From Fibrobacterota bacterium (GTDB lineage Bacteria > Fibrobacterota > Chitinivibrionia > Chitinivibrionales > Chitinispirillaceae), in contig JAEZKC010000055.1 of NCBI GenBank assembly GCA_023436205.1, forward strand, positions 1 through 64,000: DNA of 64,000 nucleotides, in the 5' to 3' direction. The notes under the pieces were generated by a model that saw nothing but the letters and a program-made list of their open reading frames with translations, was not told where the DNA came from and ran no database searches. Of the stretch, positions 26,181 to 34,984 are shown one piece after another (the first letter of the stretch is position 1; each line of letters starts with the position of its first letter). The position numbers and the translations under genes are program-made.

Positions 26181-27590
26181 ATGCACATGAAAACGATCGG
26201 GCGGGACCTCACGGAAGGCAGCATTCCCCGTCACCTGCTGTCTCTTGCGATCCCCATGCTTATAGGAAACCTGCTCAATACCGGCTACAGCATCATCGAT
26301 GCCATGTGGATCGGGCGAATGGTGGGCAGGGAGGCTATCGGAGCCATTGCGGTGAGCTTTCCGGTAGTGTTTCTTTTCGTGGGGGTGGCAAACGGGGCGA
26401 CATTGGCCACCACTATTCTGGTTTCTCAGTTTTTCGGTGCCAAAAATCACACCATGGTCCGCCGTACCGTGGGTACCTCCTTCAGTCTGGCGCTTATCCT
26501 GGGGGTGGTGTCTGCCGCCGCCGGGATTATGCTTTCGGGGTCTATCCTTAAGTGGCTGGGTACGCCCGAATCGATCATGCCGCTGGCCTCCTCTTATCTG
26601 AAGATTGCATTTCTGGGATTCCCGGTCATGTATCTGAGTTTTCTGGTGACCTCGATTCTGCGCGGTGTGGGGGATACCCGTACCCCTCTTTATTTCATGG
26701 CCGCGGGGGTAGTGATCAACGCGGTGCTGGATCCCCTCTTTATTATTGGCATAGGCCCTCTTCCCCGCATGGGGCTGGATGGAGCCGCCTGGGCATCCAT
26801 TATCTCCGCCTTCGCCGCGGTTCTTCTGGGCACCCTATATCTCAACAGCAAGGGAAGTGATTTTGCCTTCAATCCGGCCAAACTATCCGCCGATAAAAAG
26901 GTTGCCAGGCTTATATTTTCCATCGGGTTGCCATCCATGATCCAGCAGTCGGCCGTGTCGCTGGGGATGGTGTTCATTGCTTCATTTGTAAATAAGTTCG
27001 GAGCCGTGGCCGCTGCAGCCTACGGAGCCGCAGGGCGGATCGATTCGGTGGCGTTTCTCCCGGCCATGTCCATTGGTCTTTCGGTTTCCGCCATTACCGG
27101 GCAGAACCTTGGGGCAGGCAAGGTGGATCGGGTGCACAGCATTTTCAAATGGGGCCTGCTCATGACCGCCTCGATTTCCCTTTTCCTTTCCATTTTCTTT
27201 CTTTCCATTCCCGATCTTCTGCTTTCCATCTTCACCACCGATCAGGAAGTGATCGCCATCGGCAGAAACTACCTGCGGATCGTGGGGCCATCCACTCTCT
27301 TTTTCGCCATCATGTACGTTTCTAACGGTGTTATCAACGGGGCCGGTCACACGCTCACCACACTGGCCTTCACTATCTGCGTCCTGTGGGGGGTGCGTAT
27401 TCCCATGGCTGCGTTTCTATCCCGCACCTTTTTGGGTATCGAAGGGATCTGGATCGCTTTTGCGGTAGGGTTTTTCACTATCATGTGCGTGAGTCTCAGC
27501 TGGTATTTTTCCGGGCGATGGAAAAAGCCGGTGGTCAGGGCCGGGCTTAAAAACGCAATAGCCGCCGAACCTGCATCCGCGGAAGCCTGA
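26181..27590 (+). CDS. MATE family efflux transporter
   Basis: 469 residues and about twelve membrane helices in two homologous halves (first half opens SIPRHLLSLAIPMLIGNLLNTGYSIIDAMWIGRMVG; second half near LPSMIQQSAVSLGMVFIASFVNKFG). GDTRTPLYFMAAGVVINAVLDPLFI is a strong DinF/NorM-like signature. It exports cationic compounds or lipids using a cation gradient. Start is ATG 26181 or ATG 26187; AAGGAT upstream fits the second slightly better. The gene is flanked by repeats A and B. Confidence 0.92.
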   Translation: MHMKTIGRDLTEGSIPRHLLSLAIPMLIGNLLNTGYSIIDAMWIGRMVGREAIGAIAVSFPVVFLFVGVANGATLATTILVSQFFGAKNHTMVRRTVGTSFSLALILGVVSAAAGIMLSGSILKWLGTPESIMPLASSYLKIAFLGFPVMYLSFLVTSILRGVGDTRTPLYFMAAGVVINAVLDPLFIIGIGPLPRMGLDGAAWASIISAFAAVLLGTLYLNSKGSDFAFNPAKLSADKKVARLIFSIGLPSMIQQSAVSLGMVFIASFVNKFGAVAAAAYGAAGRIDSVAFLPAMSIGLSVSAITGQNLGAGKVDRVHSIFKWGLLMTASISLFLSIFFLSIPDLLLSIFTTDQEVIAIGRNYLRIVGPSTLFFAIMYVSNGVINGAGHTLTTLAFTICVLWGVRIPMAAFLSRTFLGIEGIWIAFAVGFFTIMCVSLSWYFSGRWKKPVVRAGLKNAIAAEPASAEA

Positions 27591-27618
27591 ACCGACAAGG
27601 TTTGAAGAAAGCTGTTCT

Positions 27619-27672
27619 GGTTAACGGCGAAGACGCCTCGACTGTCACCTGGCGTATCTCCCGCATGGAAGC
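27619..27672 (-). repeat. Dispersed intergenic repeat, copy B (partial)
   Basis: Starts with GTTAACGGCGAAGACGCC, then GTCACCTGGCGTATCTCCCGCATG; the distal GATGACTAT half present in other copies is missing. It lies 28 bases after the MATE stop codon and is in opposite orientation to copies A and C. Bases 27673-27944 hold no gene; 27800-27835 contains short ATTCGATATTC-like reiterations. Confidence 0.75.
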
Positions 27673-27944
27673 ATTAGCAATCTTAGCGAAATGAGCTCGT
27701 GCTTCACGATTTTTGGATCGGAAAGAGGGCCGATTTCGCTATCCAGAGTTAAAATTGCCCCCTTTTTTTCGCGCTTTTTCGTTCCCCTCTTCCACTTCGA
27801 TATTCAGGATTCGTTATTCGATATTCGATATTCAAAAAATCTCTTCCCTCCCTGCTCTGCTCATCCCCGTTTTCCGGCATGCAAATCGCTAGTTTCTTCT
27901 CTCATGAGTGCTGAACCGTTTCACGTTTCTACGAGGAGGAGCTT

Positions 27945-28397
27945 ATGACGGCACTGAAGAGAAGTTTCCTGGCGGCGGCGATTTCGGTGATTTCCCTATG
28001 GTCTGTGGCCGGGGCTATTGGTGTTGGAATTCCTTTTGGTTTGCAGGGGGGGCCTGAAGTTGGAGTCCGACTCCATTTTACCGATTTATACGCGCTGAAT
28101 GCTTTTGTTTCTTTCAGCGCAGCCGGAAGTCAGTCAGATTTTGTGGTCAATCTAGATAATATTTTCTACATTGCAGAAGAGGGTAACCTTAAGCAGTATT
28201 TAGCCGCCAATATCAGTTCCGATTTTGACCGGTTGCTTGGTACAGCCGGGTTATATGGGCTTCAGTACCGGTTTAATGACTACCTCGACGTTTATGGCCA
28301 GTTGGGGTTGGGACTTTTATTTCAGGAGGGTGCCGACACCCAGGTCAGCACCACCAGAAGCGGCCTGGGGGTCATTTTCTACTTGGTGAGAGAATAG
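27945..28397 (+). CDS. Secreted beta-barrel-like protein, unknown
   Basis: 150 residues, signal peptide KRSFLAAAISVISLWSVAGA with cleavage after AGA likely. The mature part has alternating strands (VRLHFTDLYALNAFVSFSAAG, YLDVYGQLGLGLLFQ, GLGVIFYLVRE), fitting a small outer-membrane barrel. Function unknown. CGAGGAGGAG precedes the ATG. The gene is flanked by inverted copies B and C of the dispersed repeat and ended by a strong terminator. Confidence 0.65.
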   Translation: MTALKRSFLAAAISVISLWSVAGAIGVGIPFGLQGGPEVGVRLHFTDLYALNAFVSFSAAGSQSDFVVNLDNIFYIAEEGNLKQYLAANISSDFDRLLGTAGLYGLQYRFNDYLDVYGQLGLGLLFQEGADTQVSTTRSGLGVIFYLVRE

Positions 28398-28424
28398 CGC
28401 CAACAGTTACAGTCTTCCGTTCTG

Positions 28425-28451
28425 AAAGCCCGGCCTCCGCCGGGCTTTTTT
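28425..28451 (+). terminator. Strong intrinsic terminator
   Basis: AAAGCCCGGC / GCCGGGCTTT 10-bp stem with CTCC loop, followed by further T residues, 28 bases after the beta-barrel gene stop codon. Confidence 0.92.
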
Positions 28452-28620
28452 TATCAAGCGGGGGCGGGCCTCGGTTAAGTCCGCCTAATCAGGCGCTTAG
28501 CTCTTGTGAGGTGTGCGATTCTAATCGGTTATATTCGGATGCGGGGACCCTTAACGTGCTTATCGGGTACTCTTAGCGCAGGACACAAGATGCTGGCTTT
28601 CTCAGGTCCTCGCTCGTGAT

Positions 28621-28705
28621 TGATAAACTCCGATGACTATCTTCGATAAGGATCCATAGCGGGAGAGAAATCTGGTGACCTGAGAGGCGTCTTCGCCGTT
28701 AACAG
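28621..28705 (+). repeat. Dispersed intergenic repeat, copy C
   Basis: TGATAAACTCCGATGACTAT start, GCGGGAG in the middle, GGTGACC, then GGCGTCTTCGCCGTTAAC and AGAAAAAA. Nearest relatives are copies A and D. The 465-base gap 28398-28863 holds this copy and two terminators but no gene I can support. Confidence 0.85.
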
Positions 28706-28807
28706 AAAAAAATGTCTTCAGAACCACCTGACCAGTGAGGATTACATTTTGACTCCGGTTGACCTATTGTGTGCGGGTCTAGTGGATCGCCCGCTTCGCG
28801 CCGGTCC

Positions 28808-28838
28808 ATAAAAAAGGGGCGGATTCCTCCACCCCTTA
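28808..28838 (-). terminator. Intrinsic terminator of the minus-strand outer-membrane gene
   Basis: On the minus strand AAGGGG, 12-base loop, CCCCTT then TTTT. It lies 26 bases past the stop of the gene at 28864-29628. Confidence 0.75.
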
Positions 28839-28863
28839 ATGTGAATCATAATGCCCATATCGT

Positions 28864-29628
28864 TTAAAACAGCCACAGCTTAAGTCCGGCTCTAATACCC
28901 CAGTTGTTCCCCGGAATATTGGGAGGAGGATCGCGGTCCTGTACATCTTCCTCGTAATAGGTGTCACCAGGGGCGTAGAGGTCACTAGTGTTGCTTTCCA
29001 TTCTGGTTTCCTTGAGCTTGAAATTCATGCTTTCAAAACGCACTTCTCCAAAAGCGGAGAGCAGATCAGACATTGGTAATGTGAATCCTGCCACGCCGAT
29101 AAAACCCAGTGATGCGGGTGTAACATTCTTAAAAACCGCTTCATACGTTGTGGTGGTCTGAGCCTGAGTGGATACCAGGGTATTGGTGAAGCTTGAAGTG
29201 GCGAAATTAAGTCCCAAGCCTACCCCCACATAGACATCGAGAAGTTCCAGTGCTTCGAAGTGAGGTGCGATCAGGGTCTTTATCCCCCAAGAAAAATAGC
29301 TGTAATCACTGGTAAGATCATTTTGTGTGACACCCGAACTGCTGCGGGTTTTGATCTCCGGTGATGGCCATCCGAAAGACATGTCCACCGAAACCCGGGT
29401 CTCAAGGTTCTCTGCGGCCATGTACCCCACACCCAGTTCCAGCTTGGCACCGTGCCCCAGATTGAGAAAATGGTCGTTGGTTTCCTGGTTCTCATTTGAG
29501 GTCCCCAGGTAATAGCTTCCCATTCCGAAGCCGTAGCCGATGTCTCCAAACAGATTGAGGGTGTTCTGGGCTGATGCCCCCAGTGCTACAACGAGCACCG
29601 CTAAACAAAGACGGGTGACACTTTTCAT
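28864..29628 (-). CDS. Outer-membrane beta-barrel-like protein, unknown
   Basis: 254 residues with signal peptide (KSVTRLCLAVLVVALGASA-Q). The mature part has alternating strands rich in Gly and aromatics (GDIGYGFGMGSYYLG, KLELGVGYMAAE, VYVGVGLGLNFATSS, GIRAGLKLWLF) and ends in Phe, a classic outer-membrane barrel C-terminus. It resembles OmpA/OmpW-like eight-strand barrels, with long polar loops. Function unknown. GAAGGAGGAG precedes the ATG. Confidence 0.7.
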   Translation of the reverse strand: MKSVTRLCLAVLVVALGASAQNTLNLFGDIGYGFGMGSYYLGTSNENQETNDHFLNLGHGAKLELGVGYMAAENLETRVSVDMSFGWPSPEIKTRSSSGVTQNDLTSDYSYFSWGIKTLIAPHFEALELLDVYVGVGLGLNFATSSFTNTLVSTQAQTTTTYEAVFKNVTPASLGFIGVAGFTLPMSDLLSAFGEVRFESMNFKLKETRMESNTSDLYAPGDTYYEEDVQDRDPPPNIPGNNWGIRAGLKLWLF

Positions 29629-29794
29629 GACTCCTCCTTCACAGGGAAAGTATGTAATATTAATTTTCGATTTCCTATTTTCATATATAATATGGGCCCG
29701 CTATTTTTCTACCCCATACCAATTTTTGATTTGGGATTGGCGATTTCGGATTGTCTCCTATCCGCACTAATGCCTACCTCTATCACCAGTCTCA

Positions 29795-29925
29795 GTCTCC
29801 GGCCTCTGACCTCTGACCTCCGACCTCTGACCTCTGACCTCTGACCTCCGGCCTCTGACCTCCGGCCTCTGACCTCCGGCCTCTGGCCTCCGGCCTCTGG
29901 CCTCTGACCTCCGGCCTCCGGCCTC
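29795..29925 (-). repeat. Purine/pyrimidine-skewed tandem repeat abutting the GH57 stop codon
   Basis: About 130 bases built from CTCTGACCTCCGGC-like units (read on the minus strand AGGCCGGAGGTCAG). It begins at the TGA of the branching enzyme gene and matches the unit at 25545-25665 in inverted orientation. Strongly strand-asymmetric (almost no A on the plus strand). Confidence 0.88.
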
Positions 29926-31540
29926 ACTCTTCCCCATACACCCCGTAATCAATCTCCGGAAACAAATTATCATGCTCCTCAAGAAGCCTCAGAAACTCCT
30001 CATCCACATTTCCTCGCTTCACCTCTTCATAAAGACGCAGAAAATTGGAAATGTGCTCTTTTGTGCGACGTTCGGCATACTGCACCGTGGTGCCGGTTTT
30101 CATTATAAACGCCCAGTCGCTCGATTGGGCCAGAAGGAGTTCTCGGGCCATCTGGTTGAGTGCTCTGCGAAGAATCCCCTGGGCATTTCTGAACTCTCTG
30201 GCGCATTCCACCATGCGGTCTTCCATCCGGTGAAGATGCCGATAGATCCAGTCATTGGTTTCATTGAGCCAGACTTGAGAATAACCGCCCTCTCCCCAGC
30301 TTGAGAACGAGGGGGCGGCGGTCTGGTTTTCCGGGTAGAGTGCAAGATAGTCGGACGGGGTGATCAATTTATATGTATTCTGCTCGAGGGCACTTTTTCT
30401 GATCAGGTAGTTCAGCCAGTCCGGACCCTCAAACCACCAGTGTCCGTAAAGTTCAGCATCGTAGGGCGCCACGATACACGGTTGTCTGTCCATGAACTGT
30501 TTTGCGTTTGTAATCTGGCCCTGTCGGTTGAACATGAAATTCGCAGCGTGCTCCGCCGCCACTCTGAGCGCTTCCTGGCGGTTGTAGGGGAGTTTGTCGG
30601 GACTGCTTTTGTCAGTTATGCGGCTGTATTTGATTCCGGTATTGATCCGAATACCCGCCGGGTCGATATAGGGTTTTATATATTCCATGTCAAGATCAAA
30701 CCCGATATCCTTGTGAAACTCCCTGTAGGAGGGGTGACCTGGGTAGCCCACCTCGGCACTCCAAACCGAGCGTGACGATTCCACATCGCGGCCGAAGGCC
30801 GCCACAGGTGCCTCTTTACAGAAAAGAGGGGCGAATACTCCGTATTGCGGTCGGGGATCGGCATAGAGTATCCCGTGAGTTTCCATAAAGAAGAAACGGA
30901 TTCCTGCATTGTAAAGCATCTTTTCCAGCCCGGGATAGTAGCCGCATTCCGGAAGCCATATTCCCCTGGGCTTTTTACCGAAAAAACGTTCATAGGACTG
31001 AACCGCCACCTCTATTTGAGCCCGCACTGCATTGGGATTTTCCTGCATAATGGGCAGAAAACCATGGGTTGCCCCGCAGGTGATTATCTCAAGAACCCCC
31101 GCATCCTGAAGTGAGCGGAAACCATTTAGAATATTACGATCATAATTCTCTTCGAAAATGTATTTACACTGTAGAAACCTTTCCAGATACATCCGGGCGT
31201 TCCTGCTCGTTTGTTCATCATACCTGGTGCGCTTGATTTCTTTTTGGGCAAGTTCGATTAATCTGTCAATGTAACGGACGTATCTTTCCTGTAAAAGCTG
31301 GTCGCTGAGCATCGAGCAGAGCGGGGGAGTGAGCGACATGGTGATTCTGAAAGGGACCTTGTCACTGAGCAGATTGTTGAAAATTGCAAGAAGCGGTATA
31401 TATGTTTCAGTGATCGCCTCAAAGAGCCAGTTCTCCTCCATCATGTAATCTGTTTCCGGGTGGCGGACGTAGGGGAGATGGGCATGAAGCACGATGCAGA
31501 GGAAACCGTTCGGTGGCATCTGTGCGGTGCTGTTGGTCAT
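29924..31540 (-). CDS. GH57 1,4-alpha-glucan branching enzyme
   Basis: 538 residues. Opens FLCIVLHAHLPYVRHPE as in DUF1957/GH57 branching enzymes. Nucleophile Glu198 is in G-I-W-L-P-E-C-G-Y and the acid Asp361 in IVAPYDAELYGHWWFEGP; ATHGFLP is also conserved. It introduces alpha-1,6 branches in the glucan made by GlgE. No other branching enzyme is in the window, so it probably completes that route. The C-terminal about 130 residues form the helical domain. It overlaps the upstream DUF4912 gene by 4 bases (ATGA). Confidence 0.92.
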   Translation of the reverse strand: MTNSTAQMPPNGFLCIVLHAHLPYVRHPETDYMMEENWLFEAITETYIPLLAIFNNLLSDKVPFRITMSLTPPLCSMLSDQLLQERYVRYIDRLIELAQKEIKRTRYDEQTSRNARMYLERFLQCKYIFEENYDRNILNGFRSLQDAGVLEIITCGATHGFLPIMQENPNAVRAQIEVAVQSYERFFGKKPRGIWLPECGYYPGLEKMLYNAGIRFFFMETHGILYADPRPQYGVFAPLFCKEAPVAAFGRDVESSRSVWSAEVGYPGHPSYREFHKDIGFDLDMEYIKPYIDPAGIRINTGIKYSRITDKSSPDKLPYNRQEALRVAAEHAANFMFNRQGQITNAKQFMDRQPCIVAPYDAELYGHWWFEGPDWLNYLIRKSALEQNTYKLITPSDYLALYPENQTAAPSFSSWGEGGYSQVWLNETNDWIYRHLHRMEDRMVECAREFRNAQGILRRALNQMARELLLAQSSDWAFIMKTGTTVQYAERRTKEHISNFLRLYEEVKRGNVDEEFLRLLEEHDNLFPEIDYGVYGEE

Positions 31541-32253
31541 TTCCGTTTCTCAGGGCGCTCGCTTGATGAGACTGTGGAACTTGAAAAATAAGCGGAAAGT
31601 TGAGTTGACAAAATTTCCGGATCTATGGCGGAAACACCGGGAATACCGGGTAACATTTGAGCAACTGATGAATCTCTGCCGGCTGAGAGCACCGTGAGAG
31701 CATCGGTATTAACCTTTGGCTTTTTCTCCGAAGCTTTCTCAGAGGCGGGCTTGAGCGCAGGTTCGGGAATTTCCACCTTTTTCGATGTCAGGAAAGGGAA
31801 AAAACCGTAACGGTCATTTTGAAGTCCGTACTGTGCATGGTACAGTTTTCCGCTCTCTGGAACTTTCATATACACTCTGCTTGCGGGGCCGACGTGCTGA
31901 GCAACAGCTTCTTGAACCTGCTGTCGTTCCCGCTCAAAATTACTTGTAAAGGTTTCCTGTATTCGTAAAGCATCCTGTCCATACATGTATCTGCCGCTGG
32001 TCTGTTCAGCCATCACCTTCTGCGGTGCTTCCCAGTACACGTACATCCATTGAGGGTCCCGGGGGATGGCTCTAATGAAAGAATCATCGTACTTCTCGGG
32101 AATCGAGGTGCTGAACGAGTATTTAGGTCCGGTGTTCTGCTGCTCAGGTTCCCTTTTTGTCTCTTCTCTCGCCTGTTTCCGGCCATGGCGCTTGCGTCGG
32201 AGTTTTTTCTGCAGATGCAGTTGCGCTCGGCTTTTCGGTTGAGAGACTGACAT
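31537..32253 (-). CDS. DUF4912 domain protein
   Basis: 238 residues: a very basic N-terminal tail (QKKLRRKRHGRKQAREETKREPEQ), then a DUF4912 domain from about 55 to 145 (IRAIPRDPQWMYVYWEA, then VPESGKLYHAQYGLQNDRYGFFP), then a variable serine-rich end. DUF4912 is often encoded next to GH57 enzymes; its role is unknown, and a carbohydrate-binding or regulatory function is inferred from context. Translationally coupled to the branching enzyme by an ATGA overlap. The start codon has a weak ribosome-binding site. Confidence 0.8.
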   Translation of the reverse strand: MSVSQPKSRAQLHLQKKLRRKRHGRKQAREETKREPEQQNTGPKYSFSTSIPEKYDDSFIRAIPRDPQWMYVYWEAPQKVMAEQTSGRYMYGQDALRIQETFTSNFERERQQVQEAVAQHVGPASRVYMKVPESGKLYHAQYGLQNDRYGFFPFLTSKKVEIPEPALKPASEKASEKKPKVNTDALTVLSAGRDSSVAQMLPGIPGVSAIDPEILSTQLSAYFSSSTVSSSERPEKRK

Positions 32254-32337
32254 TGTTTAAACCCGCTAATTAAGAAAACAACTGATTTCGCTAACTTTTT
32301 TCGACCCGCACTGAACTACTCAAAATGATAAATGGGC

Positions 32338-33543
32338 TCAGTAGCTGGGGCCTTTTTTCTGAAACCAGTTGCGTCCTCCGTTTATCCCCAGCTGTACGCT
32401 GAAAAGGTTTTCGGAATAACCGGAGTAGCGGGAATCTGTTCTCCTGCCTGCTTCAAAGACTATATCGATCAAACCGCCGTCTTCAGAAATTGGCAGTCCG
32501 GCCCCCAGGGAAAGCGAGTATTCCTGAGTTCCATCCACGGGCAGCTGATTGTATCGTAACCCGGCTCTGTAGTGCACTGTTTCCACATAGGGGGCTGTAA
32601 GCTGATCGGGTGAAGGAATATAGCGAGTACCGGCAGAAATCTGATAGGTTCGTCTCAGAGGACGGAAAAGGTCAATGTCGGATTTGAATCTTTCCCATAA
32701 AGTCGCCTGAATATCTGCCGCAAACAGCCACTCGGGACTGTAGTGGTATCCCACACCCGCTCTGATTGAAGGTGGCAGATGAAGAAAAAGCTTCTGGTCA
32801 CTTCTTTCGGTGGTGTCTGCTTTAAGGTATTCCGTCTGATATTTTCCGTTATCATCATAAAATGAATATTCCCCGGCAACACCAACTGAAAACTTGCCGA
32901 TGGGCATCAGCACACCCATTTTGATACCGTTGGTTGCAGATTCCATGACAGAGTTTTTGGAAATCGAGCTTTCAATATTTACTGAATCAACTTCGATGAC
33001 TGATCTTCTGGTTTCGCTGGAGGTGATATCCGAATAGATGCGTTCGTAAAGAATGCCTATGCTGGGACCTTTCCCAATTTTATAGCCCCATCCACCCTGC
33101 CAGGCTGTTGACCCGCCGCTTCTCTGGATTTCGGTATAGATGGCTCCCAATCCGCTTTGATCTTTGAGCTGAAATCTGAGTGCAGCCTCGCCTCTCTTCT
33201 CAATTGCAAAGCCGAAATTTCCCGCAAGACCAGCGGGGATAATAAGAGAAAGAAGCTTGGGGCTGTAATCGTTAAGCAGGCTCTTTGAACTGCCCTGCTT
33301 TATCTGCAAATAGTCCAGGGATACCACTCCCGAAAATGCGGAACGGTTTTGAATAGCCATATTTGCCGGATTGAGGGTTAATCCGAAGTTCTCATCGCTT
33401 ATGCCTGTACCCGCTCCACCCATGGAACTCGAGGGGCCGGTGGTTGACTGAACCGGAAGACCGGTGGGCAATCCTAATCCGATAGGGCTTTGGGCCTGGG
33501 TGGTGGCAAAGATGATCAGTGCTAATGAAACAACCTTTTTCAT
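32338..33543 (-). CDS. Outer-membrane transport-like beta-barrel protein
   Basis: 401 residues with signal peptide (KKVVSLALIIFATTQAQS). After it comes SSMGGAGTGISDENFGLTLNPANMAIQNRSAF, the N-terminal pattern of FadL/PorV-like 14-strand outer-membrane proteins. Many alternating strands follow (GKFSVGVAGEYSFYDDNGKY, YHYSPEWLFAADIQATLW). It could transport hydrophobic compounds or be a secretion accessory; specificity unknown. It sits 14 bp downstream of a lipoprotein gene and likely shares its transcript. Confidence 0.75.
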   Translation of the reverse strand: MKKVVSLALIIFATTQAQSPIGLGLPTGLPVQSTTGPSSSMGGAGTGISDENFGLTLNPANMAIQNRSAFSGVVSLDYLQIKQGSSKSLLNDYSPKLLSLIIPAGLAGNFGFAIEKRGEAALRFQLKDQSGLGAIYTEIQRSGGSTAWQGGWGYKIGKGPSIGILYERIYSDITSSETRRSVIEVDSVNIESSISKNSVMESATNGIKMGVLMPIGKFSVGVAGEYSFYDDNGKYQTEYLKADTTERSDQKLFLHLPPSIRAGVGYHYSPEWLFAADIQATLWERFKSDIDLFRPLRRTYQISAGTRYIPSPDQLTAPYVETVHYRAGLRYNQLPVDGTQEYSLSLGAGLPISEDGGLIDIVFEAGRRTDSRYSGYSENLFSVQLGINGGRNWFQKKGPSY

Positions 33544-33557
33544 ATATTCTTGACTCT

Positions 33558-34727
33558 CTATCTCGAAGTGGTGAAGACTGCTTTAAGTTCAGGTTTTAAC
33601 CAGAGGGCATCTCTTCTGAGACTGTTTGCTGAATAAATTCTATGATAAATGTATATAGGTTTCTGTACATCCCTCATGATTTTCTGGAGCTGCGTGCGCT
33701 CTCGACTTGTAATAGTGCCGGCTCCCTCTTTCACACTCAGATCGCGCAGGGGGAGATTATTAAACATCTGTGCAAGCTTAAAGGGATCTGTTTCAAGCTC
33801 ATTTGATATCAGTATTTTGCAGCTGGTGGAGTATGAAATGTCCACTGCATGCCCATTGATAAAATCACCGGTGTAAACAGCATTGAGCACCTCACTGAAT
33901 GCATCTTCCGCATAGGCGTGCATGGCCAGATACAGCTTGCGAGGGTCAACCTTGTACACCGCCGTGCGCTTTGACAGTTGAGATGATATCGGCAATTTTG
34001 AAAGAGATTCTACTGCAGCTTCCTTCTCATACACCGTAAAGCGGGTTTTGGCGATGATTGTGTCTTTCAGGGTATCGCCGGTGCTGTCCTTTGCCATCAT
34101 GATAATATAGGGGATGAACAATCTTTTCAATGAAACCGCTGAATCTACTATGCTGAAGTTAACAGAATTTTCGAACAGACTGTCGGTTCTCATTCTGAAA
34201 ATCGTACCCGTCGTCGCACTGTCAAGCTTGATGGAATCTATCAGACCAGCTCTGAGATTGGAAGTTCCGGCAATTACCTCATCGTTCAGGGGGACCGCAA
34301 CGGAATCACCCAGATAAGCGCTTTTCATCACATTCATAGAAAAAGTATCTGCCTCGTCGGCTTCTTGAAAGTACATGAATGCGCTGATAACAGAGTCTTT
34401 GCCTTTTAATCGTTTTGAAATAGCTTCCGGTTTGAAACTCAGGTGGCTGGCCACAAACTGTGTTGAATCTGACCCGATCAGTATAACAGTAGTGTTGTGA
34501 TGGGTGCTGAATACCGGATCGGGACTGGTCGGAAGACTGAAAGCTGAATCGATGTCCAGACTGTCCAGCACTGCAGAGCGGAAAACGTCCATGTCGGTTA
34601 ATGTGGAATCATAATCCGAGATTACCCCGGTTCCTGCCCCGGTAACCACATCGGACTTGCTGCAGAGTAGAACCAGCGGTAACAGTAACAGAGTACAGCC
34701 GAAAAACAGTCGATTAATTCGTGTCAT
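33558..34727 (-). CDS. Lipoprotein of unknown function
   Basis: 389 residues. Hydrophobic signal ending in LPLVLLC-SKS, a lipobox with Cys22. The mature chain has a Ser/Thr/Asp-rich beta-strand pattern (DSLDIDSAFSLPTSPDPVF, FVASHLSFKPEAISKRLKGKDSV). No catalytic motif or known domain recognised. GGCAGGCGG precedes the ATG. First gene of the pair with the FadL-like protein, suggesting a shared outer-membrane function. Confidence 0.65.
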   Translation of the reverse strand: MTRINRLFFGCTLLLLPLVLLCSKSDVVTGAGTGVISDYDSTLTDMDVFRSAVLDSLDIDSAFSLPTSPDPVFSTHHNTTVILIGSDSTQFVASHLSFKPEAISKRLKGKDSVISAFMYFQEADEADTFSMNVMKSAYLGDSVAVPLNDEVIAGTSNLRAGLIDSIKLDSATTGTIFRMRTDSLFENSVNFSIVDSAVSLKRLFIPYIIMMAKDSTGDTLKDTIIAKTRFTVYEKEAAVESLSKLPISSQLSKRTAVYKVDPRKLYLAMHAYAEDAFSEVLNAVYTGDFINGHAVDISYSTSCKILISNELETDPFKLAQMFNNLPLRDLSVKEGAGTITSRERTQLQKIMRDVQKPIYIYHRIYSANSLRRDALWLKPELKAVFTTSR

Positions 34728-34863
34728 GCCGCCTGCCGTGTAAAGATGAAACTTCCCAGAGCTTTCAAATTCAGCTCATTGCACTGAAAAAATAGGTTCA
34801 CTCTGATATTGATGTCAAACTTTGGTACTCATCAGACTCAAAAATGCAAACTTAATTTAAAAA

Positions 34864-34892
34864 TAGCCAAGAACTCTATTTTGAGCTATAAT
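34864..34892 (+). promoter_or_regulatory. Possible sigma-70 promoter for the diguanylate cyclase operon
   Basis: TAGCCA and TATAAT separated by 17 bases, 93 bases upstream of the REC-GGDEF gene. The -10 is perfect, the -35 matches 4 of 6. Confidence 0.45.
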
Positions 34893-34984
34893 GTATATAT
34901 TGTATTTTATGCATCTTTAGGTAGCTTGTCGTTTTCAGCGGCTCTGGTCACAACTCATGCGGACAGGGCCAGCATCCGGGAGTT

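Noticed and set aside
29709..29982. Proteins rich in R-P-E-x-G-G-Q-R
   Set aside because: These frames only translate the tandem DNA repeat at 29795-29925; no ribosome-binding site or conserved protein.
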